64,000 bases of DNA, taken from positions 725,019 through 789,018 of the forward strand of contig NZ_JAATJA010000001.1 of the NCBI RefSeq assembly GCF_011927665.1, written 5' to 3'. The stretch comes from Desulfobaculum xiamenense. GTDB taxonomy: Bacteria; Desulfobacterota; Desulfovibrionia; Desulfovibrionales; Desulfovibrionaceae. The position numbers and the translations under genes were made by a program. Positions within the stretch are counted from its first letter, which is position 1, and every line of letters starts with the position of its first letter. The notes under the pieces are model-generated. The model did not search any database, was not told the DNA's origin, and was given only the letters and a program-made list of their open reading frames with translations. This document shows, one piece after another, positions 33,806 to 42,807 of the stretch.

Positions 33806-34791
33806 TTCGCATCGCCGCATTCTGCGCAGTGAGCGCCGCGCTCTCCTTCGCGCTCACCCGCATCGTTCGGACCATCGCCCTTCGCCGCGCCATGATCGAC
33901 ATCCCCAACGAGCGCAGTTCCCACACCGTTCCCACGCCACGCGGGGGCGGGTTGGGCTTCGTTACCGCATTCCTCGTGCTGGGGAGCCTCGACGCGGTCA
34001 CGGGGCAATGGTTCGCTCCGCCGCAGGCCATGCGCGTCTTCGCGGTCATCATCCCGCTCGTGCTCCTCGGCCTCGCGGACGACGCATGGAACCTCCCGGC
34101 CCGCTCGCGCCTGCCCGTGCATCTGCTTCTGGGCGGGTTGACCTGCGCCCTGTTCGGCCCTGTGCCGCTGCCCTTCGCACCGGACATGGGAACGCCGGGC
34201 CTTATCGTGCAATGGGCGGTGACCATCGTGGGCACCGCCGCGCTCATCAACTTCTACAACTTCATGGACGGACTGGACGGACTCGTGGCCGGGACGGCGC
34301 TGGTCCAAATGTTCTTCCTCGCCATCCAGCTCGACCAGCCGCTGTGGCTGCTCCTTGCGGCGGGCATCGCCGGATTCCTGCCGTGGAACTGGCCCCGGGC
34401 CAGCATATTCATGGGCGACGCCGCCAGCACCACACTCGGCGCATGCGCGGCCATCGCCATCGTGGGCTGCCCCACACGCGGACTCGCCGCCGAAGCGCTG
34501 GCCGTCACGCTGCCACTGACCGTCGACGCCACCTACACCATCCTGCGCAGGCTCTCGCGCCGGGAAAACATCTTCCACGCCCACCGCAGCCACATCTACC
34601 AGCGCCTGCACAATACGGCAGGCTGGTCACACGCCAGAGTGACAACGCTCTACATCGCGCTGACCATCCTCTGCGCCCTCGCCATCACCGCATTTGCGGA
34701 TTACGGCCCCGCGACATGCATCGCCCTCTGCCTTGCACTGCTTCCGCTTGCCGAACTGCACATTCGCCGTTTCGCCTCAAAAACAAGTTGA
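33802..34791 (+). CDS. WbpL/WecA-type undecaprenyl-phosphate sugar-1-phosphate transferase
   Basis: The 329-residue integral membrane protein belongs to the MraY/WecA/WbpL family. NFYNFMDGLDGLVAG holds the catalytic Asp pair, IFMGDAAST binds the nucleotide, and the loop HAHRSHIYQRLHN is the acceptor-specificity motif of WbpL-like enzymes. It would transfer a GlcNAc-derived sugar phosphate to undecaprenyl phosphate and start an O-antigen or related glycan. GTG at 33802 overlaps the previous stop (GTGA) and has GGAGCGAGG upstream. WbpL partners WbpV and WbpM flank it. Confidence 0.9.
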   Translation: MIRIAAFCAVSAALSFALTRIVRTIALRRAMIDIPNERSSHTVPTPRGGGLGFVTAFLVLGSLDAVTGQWFAPPQAMRVFAVIIPLVLLGLADDAWNLPARSRLPVHLLLGGLTCALFGPVPLPFAPDMGTPGLIVQWAVTIVGTAALINFYNFMDGLDGLVAGTALVQMFFLAIQLDQPLWLLLAAGIAGFLPWNWPRASIFMGDAASTTLGACAAIAIVGCPTRGLAAEALAVTLPLTVDATYTILRRLSRRENIFHAHRSHIYQRLHNTAGWSHARVTTLYIALTILCALAITAFADYGPATCIALCLALLPLAELHIRRFASKTS

Positions 34792-34818
34792 CAGAATTCT
34801 TCCACTTTCTGTTACAAC
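34788..34818 (+). promoter_or_regulatory. Weak internal promoter candidate before the WbpM-like gene
   Basis: A perfect TTGACA (34788-34793) overlaps the preceding stop codon. TTACAA or TACAAC follows at 18-19 bp in an AT-rich pocket. The -10 match is poor. Confidence 0.3.
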
Positions 34819-34915
34819 AGGAGACTGGAACCAGCCCTGCCGTCCATGCCGAACGGCAACCCCAGACCGAACGCACCCGCCCGCACAGGCCCATTGAGGA
34901 CAGGAGACGGAATCG

Positions 34916-36790
34916 GTGAACAAGCGCCTGAAGTCGATCAATTTCTACGTGCTCATCGCCCTCGACGCAGGTCTCGTCAGCGTGGCCCATCTGCTGGCCT
35001 ACCTCACCCGCTTCGAATTCGACATCCCGCCCCAGCACCTGCAACAGCTCGTGGCCGTGCTGCCCATGCTCGTGCCCATCAAGCTCGTGTGCTTCCTGTC
35101 CTTCGACCTGTACAAGGGCATGTGGCGCTACACCAGCCTGCCGGAGCTCGTGGACATCGCCAAGGGCACAGCCGTGGCTTCGGTGCTTGTGCTGGCCTAC
35201 GTGGTCCTGTTCCACAACTTTCAGGGCTTCTCGCGCTCGGTCTTCATTCTCGACGCGCTCTACACCGTGGCCCTCGTGGCCGGGCTGCGCCTCGGCATCC
35301 GCATGGTCTACGGCACAGGCTTCGTCGCGCTCTCCAGCATGTTCACCCGGCGCGGACCAACCCGCCCGCGCACGCCCTGCGTGCTACTCGGCATGGGCGA
35401 AGCCGGTGAGGGCATGCTCCGCGAAAGCGTTGGCAATCCGAACTCCGACATCCGCATCGTGGCCATCTTCGACGACGACAAGAGCAGCCATGGACGCTGC
35501 ATCCACGGCGTGCCCGTCGTCGGCGCGCTCGATGCGCTCCCGGAATGGAAGCGCATCGAGAAATTCAAGACGACCGAGGCGCTCATCGCCACGCCCGCGC
35601 AAACTGGCGAGGAAATGCGCCACATGATGAAGCTGTGCGAAGATTCTGGCCTGACCTGCCGTCGCATTCCGAGCCTGTCGGAAATCGCGGCCGGGCGCGT
35701 ATCCATCAAGAACCTGCGCGACGTGAACTACCGCGACCTCCTCGGCAGGGAACCGGTAAACCTCGACGTGGAAGGCATCGCCGGATACCTGCGCGGCAAG
35801 ACGGTGCTCGTCACCGGGGCGGGCGGGTCCATCGGCTCCGAACTCTGCCGCCAGATCGCGGGCTATGGTCCTCGAAAACTCCTGCTGCTCGACGCCAGCG
35901 AATTCGCCCTTTACACGATCCAGATGGAGCTGGAGCACGAACTGCGCTTCCACGACTATGAAACGCTCCTCGGTAGCCTGTGCGACGGAAAATGGCTGCG
36001 CGACACCCTCGAAACCCATCGGCCGGACGTCATCTTCCACGCCGCCGCCTACAAGCACGTGCCCATGTTGGAGGTCAACCCGTGGCAGGCCATCTACAAC
36101 AACGTCCTCGCCACGCAGAGCCTCATCGGCCACGCCGTACGCCTCGGCGTGCCGCGCCTCCTGGTGGTCAGCACGGACAAGGCCGTACGCCCGACAAGCG
36201 TCATGGGCGCATCCAAGCGCGTAACGGAGCGCATCATGCAGTCCCACTGCGGCAACGGCACGCGGCTCATGGCCGTGCGCTTCGGCAATGTGCTGGGTTC
36301 GGCGGGGTCCGTGGTGCCGCTGTTCCGCCGCCAGATCGAATGCGGGGGACCAGTCACCGTGACGCACCCGGACGTGGTGCGCTACTTCATGACCATCGAG
36401 GAAGCCTGTCAGCTCATCCTTCAGGCCGGAAGCATGGGGGAAGGCGGGGAAATCTTCGTGCTGCGCATGGGCCGCCCGGTGCGCATCGCGGACATGGCGG
36501 CGGACCTCATCCGCCTGTCCGGCCGCGAACCGGGGCGCGACGTGGAGATACGCTTCACCGGCCTGCGCCCCGGAGAAAAGCTCTACGAGGAACTCATCAC
36601 GCAGGATGAGGGCGTGGTACCCACCGGACACAACAAGATCATGGTCCTGCGCGGGCAGACCTGCGAGAGCGCCGAACTCGCCCCGCTCATCGACGACCTC
36701 AAGGCCGCCGCCGACGCGCGCGACCATACGCTCATCCGCCAAAATCTCGTCCGCATCGTACCGGAGTACACGCCGGACGACGGCTCCTGA
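34916..36790 (+). CDS. WbpM/CapD-type UDP-GlcNAc 4,6-dehydratase
   Basis: The 624-residue inner-membrane enzyme has four N-terminal membrane helices (about 1-125) and a first Rossmann-like domain (about 155-275, ACVLLGMGEAGEG-type start). The catalytic SDR domain (about 300-600) has GAGGSIGSEL and STDKAVRPTSVMGASK, where Met replaces the usual catalytic Tyr as in WbpM. It forms UDP-4-keto-6-deoxy-GlcNAc, the precursor for the WbpV-like step. GTG start with GGACAGGAGACGG upstream. It is the last gene of the cassette, and fliR follows after 75 nt. Confidence 0.93.
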   Translation: MNKRLKSINFYVLIALDAGLVSVAHLLAYLTRFEFDIPPQHLQQLVAVLPMLVPIKLVCFLSFDLYKGMWRYTSLPELVDIAKGTAVASVLVLAYVVLFHNFQGFSRSVFILDALYTVALVAGLRLGIRMVYGTGFVALSSMFTRRGPTRPRTPCVLLGMGEAGEGMLRESVGNPNSDIRIVAIFDDDKSSHGRCIHGVPVVGALDALPEWKRIEKFKTTEALIATPAQTGEEMRHMMKLCEDSGLTCRRIPSLSEIAAGRVSIKNLRDVNYRDLLGREPVNLDVEGIAGYLRGKTVLVTGAGGSIGSELCRQIAGYGPRKLLLLDASEFALYTIQMELEHELRFHDYETLLGSLCDGKWLRDTLETHRPDVIFHAAAYKHVPMLEVNPWQAIYNNVLATQSLIGHAVRLGVPRLLVVSTDKAVRPTSVMGASKRVTERIMQSHCGNGTRLMAVRFGNVLGSAGSVVPLFRRQIECGGPVTVTHPDVVRYFMTIEEACQLILQAGSMGEGGEIFVLRMGRPVRIADMAADLIRLSGREPGRDVEIRFTGLRPGEKLYEELITQDEGVVPTGHNKIMVLRGQTCESAELAPLIDDLKAAADARDHTLIRQNLVRIVPEYTPDDGS

Positions 36791-36831
36791 TCGCGCCGCG
36801 CAAGGCCCCATGCGCACCGCCGGACGCCACT

Positions 36832-36861
36832 GTGCAAATGGTCCGCCTCTTGCACATTTGC
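36832..36861 (+). promoter_or_regulatory. Overlapping inverted repeats and possible -24/-12 element before fliR
   Basis: GTGCAA (36832-36837) pairs with TTGCAC (36850-36855), and GCAAATG (36834-36840) pairs with CATTTGC (36855-36861). Within them TGG and TTGCA keep GG-N10-GC spacing, as in sigma-54 promoters, but the -24 box is poor and transcription would start right at the fliR ATG. No ribosome-binding site precedes fliR. Confidence 0.35.
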
Positions 36862-36865
36862 GCGC

Positions 36866-37648
36866 ATGGACATCTTCGCATTCGACCCCGAATCCATCTT
36901 CAGCTTCTTCCTGACCCTCTTCCGGGTCAGCCTGATCCTGTTCGTGCTGCCCTTCTTCGGCGGAAACTCCATCCCCAACCCGGTGAAAGCGGCCCTATGC
37001 CTCGTGCTGTCGTGGGCGGTATGGCCCGCGCTGTCGTTCACGGGCGTCATGTTCCCCAAGAACATCTTTCAGATCACGCTCATGATCGCCGGGGAACTGC
37101 TCATCGGCCTCGTGCTGATGCTGGTGGTGCGCTTCCTCTTCGCGGCGGTGCAGATGGGCGGCCAGCTCATCGGCTTCCAGATGGGCTTCGCCATGATCAA
37201 CATCGTCGATCCGCTGACGGGCACCTCCGTTGTGGTCACCTCGCATTTCCTGTACATGACCACCCTGCTTACGTTTTTGACGCTCAACGGGCACCTGTAC
37301 CTGATTCAGGGTCTGGCGGACAGCTTCGCGCTGATCCCGCCGGGGGGCCTTCTGATCACGCCGGAACTGGGCGAGGGCATACTACGCATGGCGGGGCAGA
37401 TATTCGTGCTGGCCATTCGCATCGCCGCGCCGGTCATGGCCGCGCTGTTCATGGTGGACCTCGCCCTCGCGCTGGTGGGCCGCGCGGCTCCCCAGATGCA
37501 CGTGCTCATTCTGGGCTTTCCCATCAAGATCACGGTGGGCTTCTTCTTCCTTGGCATCCTCTTCACGTACCTCTCACGGCACGTGGAGGAATTCATTCAC
37601 ACCATGGGGCCGATGTTCCACACCCTGCTCAGGACGATGAGCGGATAG
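36866..37648 (+). CDS. fliR: Flagellar biosynthetic protein FliR
   Basis: FliR is a core membrane component of the flagellar type III export gate (FliPQR). The 260-residue protein has about six hydrophobic segments, opening SIFSFFLTLFRVSLILFVLP. The conserved GELLIGLVLMLVVRF and QMGFAMINIVDPLTG lie in the middle, and VGFFFLGILFTYLSRHVEEF near the end. No clear ribosome-binding site precedes the ATG. fliP and fliQ are not nearby. It heads the fliR-flhB-flhA-flhF-flhG-fliA run, and only 75 nt separate it from the glycan cassette. Confidence 0.95.
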   Translation: MDIFAFDPESIFSFFLTLFRVSLILFVLPFFGGNSIPNPVKAALCLVLSWAVWPALSFTGVMFPKNIFQITLMIAGELLIGLVLMLVVRFLFAAVQMGGQLIGFQMGFAMINIVDPLTGTSVVVTSHFLYMTTLLTFLTLNGHLYLIQGLADSFALIPPGGLLITPELGEGILRMAGQIFVLAIRIAAPVMAALFMVDLALALVGRAAPQMHVLILGFPIKITVGFFFLGILFTYLSRHVEEFIHTMGPMFHTLLRTMSG

Positions 37649-37675
37649 GCCCGATACGATACCCACGGACCGCAC

Positions 37676-38737
37676 ATGGCGAGAGATCCGAGTAAAACAG
37701 AAAAAGCCACACCGAAACGGCGCAACAAGGCCCGCGAGGAAGGCAACGTCGCCAAGAGTCAGGAACTTGGCAAGGCCACCATCCTCATGGGAGGTCTGGT
37801 GGCTCTCTACATCTTCATGGATCTCATCGCCAAGGAGATGAAGCACATCTTCGCGTGGTTCTGTGGCGAGGGGCTGCTCTTCGAGGTGAACCCGCAAAGC
37901 GTCTACGCGCTGTTCACGTCGCTTTCCGAAAGCCTCGCCCTGATGATCCTGCCCATCATGGCCGTCCTCTTGGTGGTGGCCTTCCTCACCATGCGCCTTC
38001 AGGTGGGCCAGCTGTGGACGACCAAGGTCTTCGAGCCGAAGTTCGAGAAGATATTCAACGTCTTCAGCGGCATTAAACGCCTACTCCTCGACCCCAAGGT
38101 CTTCATCCGTTTGGGCAAGAGCGTGCTTCAAGCGCTGTTCATCGGCATCGCCCCCTACATCGTCCTCAAGAGCGAGATTCCCAAGCTCGCCCCGCTGTTC
38201 TTCTCCAACGCCGAAGGTATCGCGGCCTACATCCTGACCATCGGACTCAAGATGTCCATCTATGCGCTGATCCCCATGCTCATCATCGGCATAGCGGACA
38301 CGGTGTACACGTTCTGGGACTACAACGAGAACATCAAGATGACCAAGCAGGAGATCAAGGACGAGCACAAGCAGGCCGAGGGCGACCCCATCGTCAAGGG
38401 CAAGCAGCGCGAGAAGATGATGAAGACCATGGCCGGGCGCATGCTCCAGAAGGTACCCCAGGCCGACGTGGTGGTCACCAACCCCACGCACATCGCCGTG
38501 GCCCTCAAGTACGACGCCATGGAGGCTCCGGCCCCCATGGTCCTCGCCAAGGGCGTCGATCACCTTGCGGAGAAGATCAAGCAGATCGCCCGCGAAAACA
38601 ACATTCCCATCCGCGAAAACAAGCCGCTGGCACGGGCCTTGTATAAATCGGTGGAGATTGGGGATGTCATCCCCGAGGAGCTGTACCAGGCGGTGGCCTC
38701 GATTCTGGCCCAGATATACAAACTCCGCCGTCGCTGA
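37676..38737 (+). CDS. flhB: Flagellar biosynthesis protein FlhB
   Basis: FlhB is the autocleaving substrate-specificity switch of the flagellar export apparatus. The 353-residue protein starts with a basic segment (KTEKATPKRRNKAREEGNVA), has four membrane helices, and ends in a cytoplasmic domain containing the cleavage site NPTH (in VTNPTHIAVALKYD, about residue 262-275). All features of a functional FlhB are present. It lies 27 nt after fliR and 33 nt before flhA. Confidence 0.97.
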   Translation: MARDPSKTEKATPKRRNKAREEGNVAKSQELGKATILMGGLVALYIFMDLIAKEMKHIFAWFCGEGLLFEVNPQSVYALFTSLSESLALMILPIMAVLLVVAFLTMRLQVGQLWTTKVFEPKFEKIFNVFSGIKRLLLDPKVFIRLGKSVLQALFIGIAPYIVLKSEIPKLAPLFFSNAEGIAAYILTIGLKMSIYALIPMLIIGIADTVYTFWDYNENIKMTKQEIKDEHKQAEGDPIVKGKQREKMMKTMAGRMLQKVPQADVVVTNPTHIAVALKYDAMEAPAPMVLAKGVDHLAEKIKQIARENNIPIRENKPLARALYKSVEIGDVIPEELYQAVASILAQIYKLRRR

Positions 38738-38770
38738 ACCCGAATCCGCCCGAGATAGGACGTCAATTTT

Positions 38771-40888
38771 ATGGCACAACCGACTCCGATAATGAACATG
38801 GACTACCAGCGCTTCGCCAAGCAGGGCGACATCATGCTGGCGCTCGGCGTGGTGATCATCCTGTTCGTGATGCTCATCCCACTGCCGACCATCATCCTCG
38901 ACGTGATGCTGACCTGCTCCATCTCGCTCAGTCTGGTGGTGCTCATCACGACCATGTTCATGACGTCCCCCCTCGAATTCTCCATCTTCCCCACACTGCT
39001 TCTGGTGGCCACCCTGCTGCGGCTCGCCCTCAACGTGGCGTCCACGCGTCTCATCCTGCTCCACGGCGATCAGGGCACGGACGCGGCGGGCAAGGTCATC
39101 GAATCCTTCGGCCAGTTCGTCGTCGGCGGCAACTTCGTCATCGGCGTCGTCATCTTCCTCATCCTGTTCGCGCTGAACAAGATGGTCATCGTCAACGGCA
39201 CCACGCGCATCGCCGAAGTGGCCGCGCGCTTCACCCTCGACTCCCTGCCCGGCAAGCAGATGGCCATCGAGGCCGACCTCAACGCCGGACTGATCAACGA
39301 GGAGGAAGCCACCGCCCGCCGCAACGCCATCCGCAAGGAAGCCGACTTCTACGGCGCCATGGACGGTGCGGGCAAGTTCGTTTCCGGCGACGTGAAGGCT
39401 GGCATCCTCATCACCTTCATCAACATCATCGGCGGCATCTTCATCGGCATGGCCCAGAAAGGCATGCCGTGGAGCGAGGCCGCCGAAACCTACACCCTGC
39501 TGACCATCGGCGACGGTCTGGTCTCCACCATTCCCTCGCTCATCATCTCCACCAGTTCGGGCATCATCGTCTCCCGCGCGGCCGCCGAGGCCAGAATGGG
39601 CGAGGAATTCATCGGCCAGTTGACCTTCCACTCCCGCGCGCTCAAGCTGACGAGCTTCATCCTCATCATCTTCGCGCTGGTTCCGGGCATGCCCACCATG
39701 GCCTTCCTGCTGCTGGCGGGCATCCTCTACGCCATCTCCATCATGTCCGCCCGCTACCATCAGGCCGTGGCGGAATTCGGTGGCGACCCCAAGGCTGGCG
39801 GCAAGAAGAGCGCGCAGGCCCCGGCCCTCGACACCCCCGAGGAAGTGCAGAGCCTTCTGCCCCTCGACGTGCTGGAGCTGGAGGTCGGCTACGGACTCAT
39901 CCCGCTGGTGGACGAGGACCAGAACGGCAACCTGTTGGCCCGCATCCGCTCCATCCGCCGCCAGTTCGCGCTGGACATGGGCGTGGTGGTGCCCTCGCTG
40001 CACCTGCGCGACAACCTGCAGCTGAAGCCCGGCCAGTACTCCGTGCTCATCAAGGGCAACGAGGTCGCCACCGGCGAAATCATAATCGACCACTATCTGG
40101 CCATGGACCCCGGAGACGCCAAGCACCGCATTCAGGGCATCGAAACGCAGGAACCCGCGTTCAACCTGCCCGCGCTGTGGATTCCCGAGGGCCAGAAGGA
40201 AGAGGCCATGCTTGCGGGCTACACGGTTGTGGACCCGTCCACGGTCATCGCCACGCACCTCACCGAGGTCTTCCGCCGCAACCTGCACGAGTTCCTCGGC
40301 AGGCAGGAGACGCAGGCCCTGCTGGACAATCTCTCCAAGCGCGCGCCCAAAGCCGTGGAGGATCTGGTGCCCGGCACGCTGTCCCTCGGCACGGTGCAGA
40401 AGGTGCTTCAGAACCTCGTTCGCGAGAGCGTCTCCGTGCGCGACCTGCTGACCATCGCGGAAACCATGGCCGACTTCGGCTCCAGCATAAAGGACCCGGA
40501 CCAGCTCACGGAGTACGTCCGCTCGCGCATGGCCCGCACAATCATCAAGCCCTATCTGGACAGCGAAGGCACGCTGCCCATCGTGACCATGTCCCACAAC
40601 GTGGAGCGAGCATTCACGGAAAGCCTGCGCCAGACCGAACAAGGCACCTTCCTTGCAATGGAACCCGGGTTGGCTCAGCGCATAATTCAGGAGATCAACG
40701 AGGCCGCGGAACGCGCCGTGGCGACGGACGGGCAGCCGGTGCTGCTCACCACCCCCGTCACCCGTCCGCATCTGGCACAGCTTCTGGTTCGGTTCATTCC
40801 CAACCTGCCTGTCATCTCGCAAGCTGAAATTCCTGCTGACATCAAACTCGTAACCCTCGCAAACGTGGACATCAATTATGCAGGTTAA
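38771..40888 (+). CDS. flhA: Flagellar biosynthesis protein FlhA
   Basis: FlhA is the large export-gate protein whose cytoplasmic ring docks chaperone-substrate complexes. The 705-residue protein has eight membrane segments in its first ~330 residues, with the FHIPEP-family signatures LLRLALNVASTRLILLHG and GAGKFVSGDVKAGILITFIN. The soluble FlhAc domain (about 355-705) ends LVTLANVDINYAG. Its last codons overlap flhF by 11 nt, so expression of the two is coupled. Confidence 0.97.
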   Translation: MAQPTPIMNMDYQRFAKQGDIMLALGVVIILFVMLIPLPTIILDVMLTCSISLSLVVLITTMFMTSPLEFSIFPTLLLVATLLRLALNVASTRLILLHGDQGTDAAGKVIESFGQFVVGGNFVIGVVIFLILFALNKMVIVNGTTRIAEVAARFTLDSLPGKQMAIEADLNAGLINEEEATARRNAIRKEADFYGAMDGAGKFVSGDVKAGILITFINIIGGIFIGMAQKGMPWSEAAETYTLLTIGDGLVSTIPSLIISTSSGIIVSRAAAEARMGEEFIGQLTFHSRALKLTSFILIIFALVPGMPTMAFLLLAGILYAISIMSARYHQAVAEFGGDPKAGGKKSAQAPALDTPEEVQSLLPLDVLELEVGYGLIPLVDEDQNGNLLARIRSIRRQFALDMGVVVPSLHLRDNLQLKPGQYSVLIKGNEVATGEIIIDHYLAMDPGDAKHRIQGIETQEPAFNLPALWIPEGQKEEAMLAGYTVVDPSTVIATHLTEVFRRNLHEFLGRQETQALLDNLSKRAPKAVEDLVPGTLSLGTVQKVLQNLVRESVSVRDLLTIAETMADFGSSIKDPDQLTEYVRSRMARTIIKPYLDSEGTLPIVTMSHNVERAFTESLRQTEQGTFLAMEPGLAQRIIQEINEAAERAVATDGQPVLLTTPVTRPHLAQLLVRFIPNLPVISQAEIPADIKLVTLANVDINYAG

Positions 40889-41966
40889 GACATTCCGAGG
40901 CAGAAACACTTCCGACGCGCTGCGACAGGTCAAGATCGACCTCGGCGCGGACGCCGTCATCCTCGGCACGCAGGATGTGTGCGAGGATGGCCGCAAATGG
41001 TGCGAAATCACCGCAGCGGTGGACGCTCCGAAGACAGCCCCTCGCGAGGACGACACGACCGGCATGTCGGCTCCGGTTCCCGGATGGGATGAATGGCACC
41101 GTGAATGGGACCTCATCAAGACGCACATGATGGCGCTCATCAAGCCCCAGCTCGACATGCGTAGCCTTGCCCCGCGCCAGCGCATGGCCCTTGAGCATCT
41201 GGAGAAGGAAGGCGTCTCCGAGGGCGTCAACCTCGCCATCTACGACCGCCTGCGCGAAGACCGCAACCTGTCCATCCTCGCCCCGCTTGGCGACATCGTG
41301 AAGACCCGCCCGTGGACCGTGCGCAACTGGACGCAGAGGGTCCATGTGTTGGCCGGTCCGAGCGGCAGTGGCAAAAGTTCGACACTTCTGCGCATGGCCA
41401 TGACCTGCCATGCCGCCCGTCCCGACACGCGCATCTGCGTGGCCAACGTGGACGCCACCGGCGGCAAGGGACGCCTGTATCTCAAGCATTTCGCGGAACT
41501 CTCGGGCATGGCCTACGTGGAGATCGCAAGCGCTCGGGACATGCTGGCCCTGCTTCGGGACAGCCGGAAATTTGACAGGATATTCGTGGACCTGCCCACG
41601 CTTCCCGCAGGCATGGACCTCACCCGCTATCTTTCGCTCATCGGGCTTGGCGAATGCGACGACATGGCCGTGCACATGGTCCTCTCGCCGCACTACGCCC
41701 CCGGCCAGCTGGAGCTTTTCGCACGGCGCTACAACTGCCCGAAATGCGCCTCCGTCGTCTGGACGAAGCTCGACGAAGCCTGTAACTTCGGTGCAGTGGT
41801 CAACACGGCCTACGCCACGGGGCTGCCCGTGGCCGCCCTGTCCATCGGTTCCGGCCTGCGCGGGACGCTCGTTCCGGCCGAAACCGTCATGCTCTGGAAA
41901 CTCGTTTTCAAGCGTCAGCTTCCCGAAAGCACTCTCGAGGAAAAACGTGGCAACTACGCTCATTAG
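40878..41966 (+). CDS. flhF: Flagellar biosynthesis GTPase FlhF
   Basis: FlhF is an SRP-type GTPase that sets the polar site of flagellar assembly. The 362-residue protein has the FlhF N-terminus MQVKTFRGRNTSDALRQVK, a linker, and an NG domain with Walker A GPSGSGKSSTL (about residue 160). WTKLDEACNFG near the C terminus is the G4/closing-loop region. The Walker A differs slightly from the usual GPTGVGKT but is functional in form. It overlaps flhA and flhG. Confidence 0.94.
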   Translation: MQVKTFRGRNTSDALRQVKIDLGADAVILGTQDVCEDGRKWCEITAAVDAPKTAPREDDTTGMSAPVPGWDEWHREWDLIKTHMMALIKPQLDMRSLAPRQRMALEHLEKEGVSEGVNLAIYDRLREDRNLSILAPLGDIVKTRPWTVRNWTQRVHVLAGPSGSGKSSTLLRMAMTCHAARPDTRICVANVDATGGKGRLYLKHFAELSGMAYVEIASARDMLALLRDSRKFDRIFVDLPTLPAGMDLTRYLSLIGLGECDDMAVHMVLSPHYAPGQLELFARRYNCPKCASVVWTKLDEACNFGAVVNTAYATGLPVAALSIGSGLRGTLVPAETVMLWKLVFKRQLPESTLEEKRGNYAH

Positions 41967-42807
41967 CAAACATCCCACCGGACCCGCCAAAACCGCGACG
42001 GGATTTCCGCACGTCATCTCCATCACGTCCGGCAAGGGCGGCGTGGGCAAGACCAACGTCAGTGCCAATCTGGCATACCTGCTGGCATCCATGGGCAAGC
42101 GCGTGGTCCTGCTCGACGCGGACCTCGGGCTGGCCAACGTGGACGTCATCCTCGGCCTGACGCCGCAGAAGAACATCTTCCACCTGTTCCACGAGAACGC
42201 GAAGCTCGACGACATCCTGTTCCCCACGCCCTACGGCTTCCACATCCTGCCCGCCACGTCCGGCGTCTCGGACATGCTGGAGCTCGACACCGGGCAGAAG
42301 CTCGAACTGCTGGAATCCATGGACACGCTGGAGAACAGGATAGACTACCTGCTCGTGGACACCGGCGCGGGAATCAACGACAATGTACTGTACTTCAACC
42401 TCGCCGTGCAGGAGCGCATCCTCGTCCTCACGCCGGAGCCGACCTCGCTGACCGACGCCTACGCCCTCATCAAGGTGCTCAAGGCCCAGCACGGTGTGGA
42501 ACGGTTCCGTGTGGTGGTGAACATGGCCAAGAGCATGGCCGCGGCCAAGGAAGTGTACCTGAAGCTGCACATGGCCTGCGATCAGTTCCTTTCCGGGATT
42601 TCGCTGGACCTTCTGGGCGTGCTGCCCCACGACCCCAACGTGCGGGCATCCGTGATCCGTCAGCAGCCCTTCACCAGCGTCTACCCCGAAAGCCCCGCCA
42701 GCATGGCGCTGGCGGGAGTGGCACGAAGAATCAACGCCTGGAAGGCGCCCACGCAACTCGATGGAAACATTAAGTTTTTCTGGAAAAAACTCCTCTTCCA
42801 GGACTGA
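41947..42807 (+). CDS. flhG: FlhG/FleN (MinD-like) flagellar number regulator
   Basis: FlhG is a ParA/MinD-type ATPase that antagonises FlhF and limits flagellar number. The 286-residue protein has the deviant Walker A SGKGGVGKTNVSANLAYLL, switch I-like LLDADLGLANVDVILGL, and LLVDTGAGINDN. I chose the GTG at 41947: GAGGAAAAAC is its ribosome-binding site, and it overlaps flhF by 20 nt. The long frame upstream lies inside flhF and is a shadow. Its C-terminal helix region overlaps the start of fliA by 47 nt. Confidence 0.93.
   Translation: MATTLISKHPTGPAKTATGFPHVISITSGKGGVGKTNVSANLAYLLASMGKRVVLLDADLGLANVDVILGLTPQKNIFHLFHENAKLDDILFPTPYGFHILPATSGVSDMLELDTGQKLELLESMDTLENRIDYLLVDTGAGINDNVLYFNLAVQERILVLTPEPTSLTDAYALIKVLKAQHGVERFRVVVNMAKSMAAAKEVYLKLHMACDQFLSGISLDLLGVLPHDPNVRASVIRQQPFTSVYPESPASMALAGVARRINAWKAPTQLDGNIKFFWKKLLFQD

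Noticed and set aside
38081-41239. 1052-codon minus-strand open frame opposite flhB, flhA and flhF
   Set aside because: The opposite strand carries three highly conserved flagellar genes; the frame is a codon-bias shadow.
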